This document shows, one piece after another, positions 54,609-62,735 of a stretch of DNA of 64,000 nt. Made by a program: the position numbers and the translations under genes. Origin of the DNA: Halogeometricum sp. S1BR25-6 (GTDB lineage: Archaea > Halobacteriota > Halobacteria > Halobacteriales > Haloferacaceae). The stretch is taken from assembly GCF_031624495.1 (NCBI RefSeq), contig NZ_JAMQOP010000001.1, forward strand, positions 1,736,001-1,800,000. The letters run 5' to 3'. Every line of letters starts with the position of its first letter. Positions within the stretch are counted from its first letter, which is position 1. The notes below the pieces were generated by a model. It ran no database searches. It was not told where the DNA came from and saw nothing but the letters and a program-made list of their open reading frames with translations.

Positions 54609-56237
54609 TCAGAGGCGTTCGGAGATGTGGTCGGCCGCCTTCAGCGCCAGCGCCGCGATGGTGAGCGTCGGGTTCATCGCGCCGCCGGTGACGAAGACGG
54701 AACTCCCCGCGAGCGTGAGGTTTGAGAGGTCGTGCGTCCGCAGTCGGGGGTTCACGACGCTCGTCCCCGGGTCCGTTCCCATCCGCGTCGTGCCCATGTG
54801 GTGGTACGCGGGGCCGGTGTTCTCCGGGCCGACGGTCCACTCGACGTCCGCGCCCATCTCGGTCAGCACGGCGCGCTGAATCTCGGTGGCCCGTTCGAGC
54901 GTCCGGCGCGTTCGGTCGTCGAGGCTCCAGACGACGTCGGGGACGGGGTTGCCGTGGTCGTCGGTGCGCGAGGGGTCCAGTCGGATGCGGTTCTCCGCGC
55001 GCGGGAGTTGCTCGACGAGAGCGCCCATCGCCACTCTGTTCCCGTAGGCGCCGCGGACCCGTTCGAGCAACTCGTCGCCGAAGACGTCCGCGCCGAGGGC
55101 GACGTCCGCGGGCGCCGGGCCGGCGTAGTTGAGAAACTCCAGTTTGATGGCCGTCCGCGAGTCGTCCGGCCGGTCGTAGAACTGGTGGCTCTCGGTAGTG
55201 TTGAACCCGACGTGCTTCTGCCGGGTGGGTTCCGGAAGCGTCCCGCCGACGCCCGCGAACAGGTGGTCCATGAAGTACCGCCCCACGGCCCCCGAGGAGT
55301 TCGCGAGGCCGTCGGGGTACGTCTCGCTCGCCGAGAGTAGGAGGAGGCGCGGCGTCTCCACCCCGCCGGCGGCGACGACGAACTCCCGAGCTTTCTGTCT
55401 GTACTCCTCGCCGTCGGGCGCGGCGTACACCGCCGCAGTCACCCGGTCGCCCGCGGCGTCGTGTTCGAGGCGCTGGACAGGCACCCGGTCGAGCACCCGC
55501 GCGCCGTCCGCCTCCGCGCGTTCGACGTGTCGGGTCGCCTCGTACTTCGCCCCGGAGGGGCACACCGGTTTGCAGGTGCCGTACCCGACGCAGGCGCTCT
55601 GTCCGTCGACGGGTTCGGAGTTGCGCGCGTTCGGCACCGAGTGGGTGGCGATTTCGAGCGTCTCGCACGCTTCGGCGAACAGCGAGTCGCTGTACGAGGG
55701 GGGAAACGCCGGGAGCGGGTGGGGGCGCTCCCGCGGCGGCGCGAAGGGGTTGTCGGAGGCGCCCGAAACCTGTAACTCCCGTTCGGCGGCGGCGTAGTAG
55801 GGGCGCAGGTCCTCGTAGTCGAGGGGCCAGTCGGCGCCCATTCCCACGGTAGAGTCGAGTTCGAAGTCCTGTTCGTGCAGGCGCATCACCATCCCCTGCC
55901 AGTGGAGGGTGCTCCCGCCGACGCCCTTCACCCGCGCGGCGTTCAGCGGATAGGAGCGCTCTCCAGACGACGAGTAGGCGTCTCGCTCGCCGCCCATTCC
56001 CCATATCGGTCGCTCGTCTCCGGGCCGGAGATGTCGCTCCATCCGGTCGGGTCGCTCGTCCGGGTTGAATCGGGGTCCGGCGTCGAGCACCACCACGTCG
56101 TACCCCGCGGCGGACAGTTCGGCGGCGACCAGGGCGCCCGCCGGCCCCGCGCCGACGACGCAGACGTCCGCGCGAGGGGAGGGCGTGCGGTCGACGGACG
56201 CCGTCGCCGGGTCGTCGCGTTGGGCTCCGTCGCTCAC
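54609..56237 (-). CDS. GMC-family FAD dehydrogenase with 3Fe-4S motif (FAD-GDH alpha-like)
   Basis: Membrane-associated sugar or polyol dehydrogenase catalytic subunit, 542 residues, starting at GTG 56237 with a 4-nt overlap with the small subunit stop. FAD-binding VCVVGAGPAGALVAAEL is at about 26-42 and the GMC signature GVGGSTLHWQG at about 105-115. The C-terminal catalytic region has AYHHMGTTRMG and MNPTLTIAALALK. A C-x5-C-x3-C-P motif (CVGYGTCKPVCP, C216/C222/C226) matches the 3Fe-4S ligands of FAD-glucose dehydrogenases. No cytochrome subunit is encoded nearby, so the electron acceptor is unknown. The operon has an upstream iron box. Confidence 0.88.
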   Translation of the reverse strand: MSDGAQRDDPATASVDRTPSPRADVCVVGAGPAGALVAAELSAAGYDVVVLDAGPRFNPDERPDRMERHLRPGDERPIWGMGGERDAYSSSGERSYPLNAARVKGVGGSTLHWQGMVMRLHEQDFELDSTVGMGADWPLDYEDLRPYYAAAERELQVSGASDNPFAPPRERPHPLPAFPPSYSDSLFAEACETLEIATHSVPNARNSEPVDGQSACVGYGTCKPVCPSGAKYEATRHVERAEADGARVLDRVPVQRLEHDAAGDRVTAAVYAAPDGEEYRQKAREFVVAAGGVETPRLLLLSASETYPDGLANSSGAVGRYFMDHLFAGVGGTLPEPTRQKHVGFNTTESHQFYDRPDDSRTAIKLEFLNYAGPAPADVALGADVFGDELLERVRGAYGNRVAMGALVEQLPRAENRIRLDPSRTDDHGNPVPDVVWSLDDRTRRTLERATEIQRAVLTEMGADVEWTVGPENTGPAYHHMGTTRMGTDPGTSVVNPRLRTHDLSNLTLAGSSVFVTGGAMNPTLTIAALALKAADHISERL

Positions 56238-56782
56238 CCGTTCGGACCCTCCCGATAGGACTCCGTCCCGCCAGGGTGGCCGGGGGGATTCTCCAGACCG
56301 GTCAGTCCCGCGCCCGTCGGCGACGTGTAGAACGCGTACAGCAGTTCGTTCACGACGTAGTAGCGCACTCGCTGGGCCGCGGTACCGTCGGGGGCGGGTT
56401 CGACGACGTCCACGCTCATGTAATCCAGCACCTCGCGACGCGTCGACGCCGGGAGGGCGGCGTATCGGTCGCCGTGGAACTCCTCGGTGTATCCGTCGAG
56501 CGATTCGACCGCGGCGGCGACGCCGCGGGCGTAGGCGTCCTCGCCGTCGACGCGTCCCCCCGTGTACGTGCGGACGAACTCCGAGACGCCGTCCACAGTC
56601 GAAGGATAGACCACCTCGGCGACGGCGACGAGCGTCTCCATCTCGTGGTCGCCGACCGTCGCCGCCTCCCCTTCTCTCTCCCCGGTGCCGTCGTCGGAGG
56701 CTCTCGGCGCCGCGCACCCCGCGAGCGACCCGGCACCCCCGGCGGCGAGGGCCGCGAGAGCATCCCGACGCGTCAGCTCCAT
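56234..56782 (-). CDS. Gluconate 2-dehydrogenase subunit 3-like small subunit, Tat-targeted
   Basis: Small subunit of 182 residues with a twin-arginine signal (LTRRDALAALAAGGAGSLAGC, lipobox-like Cys at about 23). The mature part matches the gluconate 2-dehydrogenase subunit 3 family (VAVAEVVYPSTVDGVSEFVR; RYYVVNELLYAFYTSPTG). In FAD-glucose dehydrogenases this subunit carries the Tat signal and escorts the catalytic subunit, which has no signal of its own, as here. Overlaps the catalytic gene by 4 nt (GTGA). A DtxR-type box lies 12-25 nt upstream of the ATG. Confidence 0.88.
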   Translation of the reverse strand: MELTRRDALAALAAGGAGSLAGCAAPRASDDGTGEREGEAATVGDHEMETLVAVAEVVYPSTVDGVSEFVRTYTGGRVDGEDAYARGVAAAVESLDGYTEEFHGDRYAALPASTRREVLDYMSVDVVEPAPDGTAAQRVRYYVVNELLYAFYTSPTGAGLTGLENPPGHPGGTESYREGPNG

Positions 56783-56793
56783 TTGAGGCTGTT

Positions 56794-56807
56794 TTTGGTA
56801 GGCCTAA
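56794..56807 (-). promoter_or_regulatory. DtxR-type (iron) box before the GMC dehydrogenase operon
   Basis: TTTGGTAGGCCTAA on the plus strand (TTAGGCCTACCAAA on the coding strand) matches TTAGG-N4-CCTAA with one mismatch. It lies 12-25 nt upstream of the ATG at 56782, the same place relative to the start as the box at 54553. Iron control would fit an enzyme with an iron-sulfur cluster. Confidence 0.65.
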
Positions 56808-58033
56808 ACAAGAGCCTTGCGCTCGGGTTCGTCTGATTTCGGAGTACGAGGTTCAGAAGAGCAGGTCATTCAGTATAGCACTATGCAGTTTACTCGACTC
56901 GCATGAGACGAGCGATGAAGGTAGTCGAGAGACACGACGTCGAAGAGCCGAAAGCTGTAGTCCCGAAGCAATACCATGAAGCAGAAACGGCCGACCGATG
57001 TTCGGCAAGTGGACGTGGTTCTGAGTCGGTAGCAGAGAGCCGTCAGAAGACTCGGAGGTTTAACCAACCCGGCGAAAGTGAGGAATCGGAGTGACCGGGA
57101 GGACGAAGGACGTCGCCGGCCGAACCGAGCGAAGGCGAGAGCCCGCGGTCGAGAGTTCGACATTCGGCGGACTCCGTCGGACGGAACGACCCCGACTCGA
57201 TCCGACAGTGCCCGAGTTCGAGAGAGGGTAGTACCGGCGGGTCGGGTGCGAATGCGTCCCCCACCCCTCCCGCACGTGGTCACCCACGTCACTAGAGCGG
57301 TCGAACCAGGGATACCGATAGGAGAGATACACCGGAGGCGACGAACCGCTCTCGGGGAAGCAACTGGATACCAGGAGCGTCCGCGGCGTACCGAACGTCG
57401 GGCACGGGCGTCGCGTTCGGGGCGATGGAGCCCCGAATCGTGATGGTGCCGGTCAGAGCGGTCCCCGGTTGGCTCTGGGAGACGATTTCCGTCCGTAGCC
57501 GTACCGCCTCGGTCTGAGACCGAGTGCCACTCCGAGGTAGGCATCAGGTGGCGACCGACGCCCGAGATCCCCCGCATGTGAACTCCTTCAGATGGGTGGG
57601 CGCCGGTGGTCCGCGTCGAGTCGGCGTTTCGGTTCCCGAGTCGCGACGGCCGCCAGCGATGCCTGACCGGCGGCGACTTCCGGCATCGTCGACCGTATTC
57701 TGGACGGCTGTTTTAGAGTCGCAACCCCTAGGGGCCACGAGCGGAGAAGGGTCTTCCATAACGATTTATTACTGATACTAAATAGATGAAATATTGTCGC
57801 CGCGGGAGGGAGACTCGTGCGCTCGATAGCGGGGCAGGACGAGTGCGTTCTGGTTGGAGAACGTCTACCGAGTCGGATACAGTACGACAGACTCGAAGAC
57901 TAGTTATCTGTGTGGGTGCTACTTAGGCCGTTCTATAAAAGGCATAGATACAGATAAATAGAGATACGACGCAATGCTCTGTCAAGATAAGTAGAGTTAT
58001 ATTGTTCAGGGCTGCACCCGAAGACGAGTTACT
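56808..58033. other. 1.2 kb low-coding region with hairpins and possible decayed transposase
   Basis: No convincing gene is seen. Reading frames here are basic and Ser/Arg-rich, unlike the acidic proteins of the flanks, and AT content is higher at both ends. Two perfect hairpins occur at 57416-57437 (TTCGGGGC stem) and 57508-57524 (CTCGGTC stem). On the minus strand at about 57030-56880 a short frame (VGRFCFMVLLRDYSFRLFDV) vaguely resembles the C-terminus of ISH3-type transposases, so it may be a decayed insertion sequence. A strong TATAAAA at 57934-57940 faces the downstream recombinase operon. Confidence 0.4.
57998..58004 (+). promoter_or_regulatory. TATA-like element of the micro-ORF / recombinase operon
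   Basis: TTATATT is about 30 nt upstream of the GTG at 58034, a leaderless spacing. A second, stronger TATAAAA lies further upstream at 57934-57940 and could drive a transcript with a leader. Confidence 0.45.
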
Positions 58034-58144
58034 GTGTCCGAGACCGAACTGCGATTCGAGATGGTGGCACTCGCTCGAACCCGGCGAGTTCCGACGGAGA
58101 GCGTCGAGGGACTCACCCGTCTGCGAAATGGGGAGGTAGCGTGA
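58034..58144 (+). CDS. 36-residue putative micro-ORF in recombinase operon
   Basis: GTG-started frame of 36 codons (begins VSETELRFEM, ends RLRNGEVA). It is supported by a TATA-like box about 30 nt upstream of its GTG and by its stop lying 4 nt before the start of the next gene. Its GGAGGT end (58132-58138 region) doubles as a Shine-Dalgarno for that gene. It could be a real microprotein, a translational leader or a remnant. No family is recognised. Confidence 0.35.
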   Translation: MSETELRFEMVALARTRRVPTESVEGLTRLRNGEVA

Positions 58145-58148
58145 CTCC

Positions 58149-58571
58149 GTGTCGAACGACGACTCGGAGACCGAACGCAAGACGGTGATGACGTACATCC
58201 CCGCATACCAGAAAGACGAGTGGAAGCGCCACGCCGAGCGACTCGGAATGAGCCAAAGCGAGTTCGTGCGGACGATGGTGCAGGCGGGTCGCAGCGACTT
58301 CGAGGTGCCCGAGAGGGACGGCGAGTCCGAAGAAGGAGGGTCCGAGGAGGAAACCGGGGAAAGCGAGTTCGAAGAGCGCGTCCTCGACGCCCTCTCGGCG
58401 GCCGACCACCGCTCGTGGGACGAACTGCTGACCGCCCTGACCGACGACATCGAGGACCGCCTGGACGAGACGCTGCAGGACCTCCAGGCGACGAACCGGG
58501 TGCAGTACAGCGGCCGGCACGGCGGCTACTCGCTCGCACCGGGTGCGTTCGGAGGCGACGATGGCCGTTGA
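58149..58571 (+). CDS. DUF5805 ribbon-helix-helix protein
   Basis: A 140-residue protein starting at GTG 58149. The N-terminus (ERKTVMTYIPAYQKDEWKRH followed by AERLGMSQSEFVRTMVQAG) is a ribbon-helix-helix DNA-binding fold (about 9-48). After an acidic linker (50-75) a C-terminal winged-helix-like domain follows (VLDALSAADHRSWDELLTAL, NRVQYSGRHGGYSLAPG). Probably a DNA-binding accessory or regulator of the recombinase encoded next, whose start it overlaps by 11 nt. A Shine-Dalgarno GGAGGT lies about 11-17 nt upstream. Confidence 0.75.
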   Translation: MSNDDSETERKTVMTYIPAYQKDEWKRHAERLGMSQSEFVRTMVQAGRSDFEVPERDGESEEGGSEEETGESEFEERVLDALSAADHRSWDELLTALTDDIEDRLDETLQDLQATNRVQYSGRHGGYSLAPGAFGGDDGR

Positions 58572-59616
58572 GACGGCCGACGGCGAAACCGTCGAAGATG
58601 CGGTGGCGTACTTCTTGCAGGATATGACGTACCACGGACGAACCGACCGGACCAGAGACGCCTACGAGCGCGTCCTTCGGCGGTTCGAGGCGTTCCTCGG
58701 GGACGCCGAGGCGAACCCGATGGGCGCCGAGAGGTGCGTCGAGGAGGCGTCCCACCGCGACTGCATGGCGTGGATCCACTCGCTTCGAGGGTCCGACGCC
58801 GCCGACAGCACCGTCGCCACGTACGCGACCTACCTCCACCGGTTCTACGCGTACATGACGCAGGTCGGGGCGTTCGAGGGGAATCCGATGACCCTCGTGA
58901 TGGAGGAGATGGACGAGCAGATAGACGCGAACCCCTCGCGCCGAGAGATATCCGTCCCCGAGATGCGCGAGTTCCTGCGGGAGGTCCACCATCCGCTCGA
59001 CCGCGCGGTGCTGTTCACCCTCCTGAAGACGGGGATGCGCGTCGGCGAACTCTGCAACCTCGACTGTCGGGACGTATCGCTGGCGGATGGAACGCCGCTG
59101 GGCGACGTGTCGAGGCGGGCGCAACTCGACGGCCGCGGCCCCTCGCTGTACGTCTCCGCCGAACCGTCGGCCGGCGAGAGGGCCAACGGCGAACGGCGGA
59201 CGGCGTCGAACAAGCGCAAGCGTTCCACTGTCGTCCCCGTCGACGGGGAGTTGGAACGGGCCCTGGCGCGCTGGTTGGCGATTCGACCCGACGTGCGCTC
59301 GCCCGCCGACCCACTGTTCGTCAGCACCTCCGGGAGTTGGGGCGAACGGCTGACGACAGATATGGTCCATCACCTCGTCGAACGCCACGCCGCCGAACGC
59401 GGGTGGCACCGCGCCGGCGGAAACGCCGAGGAGAACGTCACACCCCACTACTTCCGACACTTCTTCACCACGCACCTCAGAGACCGGACCGGCGACCGCG
59501 GCATCGTCAAGTACCTCCGCGGCGACGTCGGCGGCGACATCATCGACACGTACACCCACAACTGGGGTGACAGCGTCCGAGAGACGTACGAGGCGCACAT
59601 CTATTCGCTTCTCTGA
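58561..59616 (+). CDS. Tyrosine-type recombinase (XerC/D-like)
   Basis: Site-specific recombinase of 351 residues, with a SAM-like core-binding domain (about 10-110) and a catalytic domain (about 135-345). Active-site residues: R160 (TGMRVGEL), K218/K220 region (SNKRKRS), H296 and R299 (HYFRHFF), and the nucleophile Y331 (DTYTHNW). The usual His or Trp of the fourth position (L-G-H in Xer) is replaced; the segment reads KYLRGDVGGDII. Overlaps the RHH protein gene by 11 nt. ATG 58561 is preferred over an earlier in-frame start. Chromosome-dimer resolution versus element integration cannot be told; no att sites or tRNA were found nearby. Confidence 0.85.
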   Translation: MAVETADGETVEDAVAYFLQDMTYHGRTDRTRDAYERVLRRFEAFLGDAEANPMGAERCVEEASHRDCMAWIHSLRGSDAADSTVATYATYLHRFYAYMTQVGAFEGNPMTLVMEEMDEQIDANPSRREISVPEMREFLREVHHPLDRAVLFTLLKTGMRVGELCNLDCRDVSLADGTPLGDVSRRAQLDGRGPSLYVSAEPSAGERANGERRTASNKRKRSTVVPVDGELERALARWLAIRPDVRSPADPLFVSTSGSWGERLTTDMVHHLVERHAAERGWHRAGGNAEENVTPHYFRHFFTTHLRDRTGDRGIVKYLRGDVGGDIIDTYTHNWGDSVRETYEAHIYSLL

Positions 59617-59808
59617 TACGGTCGAGCGTCGTCGTGCGAACTCGTAAACTGCGTATCGCTATACGAAATACCGTTCGAGAGGGGGTCGGCACACCACGGT
59701 TATTGTCGCGGCGACCGCAGTCGGATACGTGCTGTCGTACGGCGTCACCATCGAGAGACGAGCGAACCGGACGACCGCCGCTCGGATGAGCCCGAGTTCC
59801 TTCTCGAG

Positions 59809-60420
59809 ATGAGTGCGCTTCCGCCCGAACGACCGCTGGCGCACGTCTACGACGCCGCCTACGCGAGCGTCCCGAACTGGGACATCGGCCGACCGCAGCG
59901 ACCGTTCGTCCACCTCGTCGAGTCGGGGTACGTCCGCGGACCGGTATTGGACCTCGGGTGCGGGACGGGCGAACTGTCGCTGTTCGTGGCCCAGAGGGGC
60001 TTCAACGTGCTCGGCATCGATATCTCGCCCGTGGCGATTCGACAGAGCAGGGAGAAGGCTCGGTGGCGTCGTATCGACGCCGCGTTTCTGGTGTGGGACG
60101 CCCTCTACCTCGACCGACTCGCCGACGCCGGGTTCGCCTTTCGGACGGTGCTCGACTCCGCCATGTACCACGTTCTCGCGGCCGAGGAGCGAGACCGACT
60201 GGTCGACGGTCTCGGCGAAATCGTCCCCTCCGGCGGCCGGTACTGCGTCCTCGGCGACGCGCGCACCGACGACCGCTCGGGGTACGGCATCACGCCCGGA
60301 GAGGTCGGCGCCCGATTCGAGGCGACGGGCGAGTGGGAGACGGAGTTCGGCTACCGGACAATGTTCGAGCGGCGACACAGCAGCAACCGGGCGTACTTCG
60401 TCGGACTGCAACGGCGGTGA
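59809..60420 (+). CDS. Class I SAM-dependent methyltransferase
   Basis: Small-molecule type methyltransferase of 203 residues. Motif I is PVLDLGCGTGELSLFVAQRG (about 46-65), motif II NVLGIDISPVAI with an acidic ribose ligand, and motif IV-like VLDSAMYHVLAAEER. The C-terminus is a short beta meander ending RAYFVGLQRR. It resembles bacterial/archaeal methyltransferases of the Methyltransf_25 or thiopurine-like group. The substrate is unknown. ATG 59809 follows a 192-nt gap after the recombinase. Confidence 0.8.
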   Translation: MSALPPERPLAHVYDAAYASVPNWDIGRPQRPFVHLVESGYVRGPVLDLGCGTGELSLFVAQRGFNVLGIDISPVAIRQSREKARWRRIDAAFLVWDALYLDRLADAGFAFRTVLDSAMYHVLAAEERDRLVDGLGEIVPSGGRYCVLGDARTDDRSGYGITPGEVGARFEATGEWETEFGYRTMFERRHSSNRAYFVGLQRR

Positions 60421-60490
60421 CTCGGGGGCGGCGCTCGCCGGTCGTCGTATCGGGCAGTAGCTATATCCGAAGGTGGCTGGACTCGATACT

Positions 60491-61756
60491 ATGAACGTCG
60501 GAGGAGCGCCGGCTATCGACCGGCGGCGCGCCGGTTGGTGGCTCGTCGCGGCGGTCGTGGTCGGCATCGTCGGACTGTTTCTGTACTCGTTCGTCGGGAC
60601 GTTCGTCCTCGGCCTGTTCGTGTACTACGGGGCCCGTCCCGTCAACCGGCGCATCCAGCGGCGGGTCAACTCCCGAGGGCTGGCGGCGACGGTCACTCTC
60701 CTGTTCATCGTCGTGCCGACGCTGGCGCTGTTGGGGTACGCCGGGTTCGTCGCCCTCCGGGAACTCACGGCGACGCTCGACTCGGGAACGGTCACGCTGC
60801 TGTTGAACCGCCTCCCCGGCGACCAGCAGACGCTCGCCGGCGTCGCCCGAAACTTCCCGCAGTTCGTCCAGCAGCTCGGAGATGTGTCGCAGTTCCGGCA
60901 GGCCTTCCAGACGCTCGCGGGCGCGCTCGGCACGGTGACGACGGGACTGCTCCACCTCACGCTGGCGCTCGCGTTCGCGTTCTTCCTCTACCGGGACGGC
61001 CACCGACTGCAGGCGTGGTACCGAAAGACCGTGGGCGGCCGCGACACCGCCGCGTACTCGTATCTCGCCGGCGTCGACGCCGACTTGGAGGTGGTGTACT
61101 TCGGGAACGTCCTCACCGTCCTCGCGGTGACGCTCGGGTCGATGGCCGTCTACAACGGCTACAACGTCCTCGCTCCCTCGGCGGTCGAACTCCCCTTCCC
61201 GACCCTGCTCGCGGTCCTCACCGGACTCGCGACGTTCGTCCCTCTCGTCGTCGGGAAGTTGGTGTACGTCCCGGCGACGGCGTTCCTCACCTGGCGGGCG
61301 GTGCAGGCCGACGGGAGCCTCCTCGTCTACCCCGCCGCTTTCCTCGTCGTCGTCTTCCTCCTCCTCGACGTCCTCCCGCAGTCGGTCGTGCGGCCGTACA
61401 TCTCGGGGCAGACGATGCACGAGGGGGCGGTGCTGTTCGCGTACATCCTCGGCACGGCGCTGTTCGGTTGGTACGGGCTGTTCTTCGGCCCCCTCCTGCT
61501 GGTGATCGTCGTCCAGTTCGCCAACTTCGTACTGGAGGACCTTCTGTGGGGGCGCCCGTTCTCCCCCGCTCCGACGGACGCGACGGACCTCGGAACCGAC
61601 CCGACCGACGTCAGGGCGGCTACCGCCGACGCGGCGACGAGCGAGTCGTCGGAGTCGAACCCGAGCGGCGACGCCGTGGAGGGGCGGACGAGCGAAAGTG
61701 AGAGCGAAGGGGGGAGCGGCGACGAGAACACCGATGGGAGCGGCCACGGCGGGTGA
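60491..61756 (+). CDS. AI-2E family permease
   Basis: Membrane protein of 421 residues of the AI-2 exporter (TqsA/YdiK, PF01594) family. Helices pack at about 17-35, 38-55, 65-90, a long amphipathic segment follows (95-150), then helices at about 155-180 and from 210 to 345, with the family stretch VLAVTLGSMAVYNGYN and GLFFGPLLLVIVVQFANF. The last 65 residues are an acidic Ser/Glu/Gly-rich tail. Substrates in archaea are unknown and Na+/H+ antiport has been proposed in some relatives. ATG 60491 is chosen over an upstream GTG at 60473. Confidence 0.85.
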   Translation: MNVGGAPAIDRRRAGWWLVAAVVVGIVGLFLYSFVGTFVLGLFVYYGARPVNRRIQRRVNSRGLAATVTLLFIVVPTLALLGYAGFVALRELTATLDSGTVTLLLNRLPGDQQTLAGVARNFPQFVQQLGDVSQFRQAFQTLAGALGTVTTGLLHLTLALAFAFFLYRDGHRLQAWYRKTVGGRDTAAYSYLAGVDADLEVVYFGNVLTVLAVTLGSMAVYNGYNVLAPSAVELPFPTLLAVLTGLATFVPLVVGKLVYVPATAFLTWRAVQADGSLLVYPAAFLVVVFLLLDVLPQSVVRPYISGQTMHEGAVLFAYILGTALFGWYGLFFGPLLLVIVVQFANFVLEDLLWGRPFSPAPTDATDLGTDPTDVRAATADAATSESSESNPSGDAVEGRTSESESEGGSGDENTDGSGHGG

Positions 61757-61779
61757 GCGGCCGAAGAGGGTGCGGCCGT

Positions 61780-62676
61780 TCAGACGACCAGTTCCGTCTC
61801 GACTTCGGGGCCGGTGATGGCTCGTTCGACCCGTTCGGCCGTCTCGCTCGTCTCGGCGACGTTCTCCATCAGCACGGTCTCGGAAGGAAACAGGTGTTCG
61901 CCGAGGACGAGGCCGTTCTCGCGCGCGGTCGACCCGGTCATCGTGAGGTAGACGCCGAGACCCACGTCCGCGACGGCCGCCTCCTCCTCGACGGACTCGT
62001 CGGGGTAGGCGAACGAGACGCCGTCGAGGGGGCCGGTACCGAGGACGGCCTCGACGAGTCGCTCGTAGCGCGGGGAGATGCAGAGCGGTCCCTCGTAGTC
62101 GGCGACGAACTCGCGGTTCAGTTCCGACCCCGGCGGGAGAAGCTCCGGTTTCGCCATCAGCGTGTGGTAGACGGTGTCGCCGAGGCCGCTCACGACGCGC
62201 ACGTCGGTGTCCATCGGGTCGATGCGGGCGTTGATGTCGGCGAGTGAACCGACGCCTTCCTCCTCCAGTTGGACGACCTCTTCGAGGACCAGGTCGGCGC
62301 TGTCGAACCCGAGGCCGAACTCGTGGGTGCGGAGCGCCCGAAACGGCTCCTCGCGGCCGACGAGTTGCACGGAGACGCCGTCGACGTCGAGGGTGACGCT
62401 GTCGAAGACGATGCGGCGGGGCATCCCCTCCCGGTCGTCGCGGAGGAGCGTGTACTCCGGCGCCGCGGGGTCCGAGAGGTCCGAGTAGGCCGCGAGTCGC
62501 TCGTACGCGTCGCGGTCGGGATGGGCGTCCCCCTTGGTGACCGCCTTCTCGTGTCGGAGCGTCGAGGTGATGTCGTCTGCGACCTGCGCCGCGTCGGCGC
62601 TCGCGGCGAAGCGGTCGAGCACGGCTTCGAGCGGTCGCCCCTTCCGCGGCACGGCGACACGCACCGTCTCTGTCAT
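61780..62676 (-). CDS. HisG-like (ATP phosphoribosyltransferase fold) paralogue
   Basis: A 298-residue protein that begins VRVAVPRKGRPLEAVLDRF, similar to the start of HisG (ATP phosphoribosyltransferase). It contains RALRTHEFGLGFDSADLVLE and, near residue 240-262, an MTGSTARENGLVLGEHLF segment corresponding to the HisG PRPP-binding loop. The acidic residues that precede the loop in HisG (VDLVSTG pattern) are replaced by GVYLTMTG, and histidine genes are absent here, so it is probably a diverged or non-catalytic paralogue. The assignment rests on motif resemblance only. ATG 62676 is chosen; two in-frame upstream codons precede it. Confidence 0.55.
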   Translation of the reverse strand: MTETVRVAVPRKGRPLEAVLDRFAASADAAQVADDITSTLRHEKAVTKGDAHPDRDAYERLAAYSDLSDPAAPEYTLLRDDREGMPRRIVFDSVTLDVDGVSVQLVGREEPFRALRTHEFGLGFDSADLVLEEVVQLEEEGVGSLADINARIDPMDTDVRVVSGLGDTVYHTLMAKPELLPPGSELNREFVADYEGPLCISPRYERLVEAVLGTGPLDGVSFAYPDESVEEEAAVADVGLGVYLTMTGSTARENGLVLGEHLFPSETVLMENVAETSETAERVERAITGPEVETELVV

Positions 62677-62735
62677 TGTCGGGTGCACGGGGACGGCGAT
62701 TAAACAGGTTGCGCTTCGATTCGGTGTCTCGGCGC

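Noticed and set aside
57508-57524. CTCGGTC-TGA-GACCGAG hairpin, considered as a tRNA or terminator
   Set aside because: There is no tRNA context and no T tract follows; only reported as part of the noncoding block.
58061-58144. Shorter start (ATG 58061) for the micro-ORF
   Set aside because: The TATA-like element fits the GTG at 58034 better; both remain uncertain.
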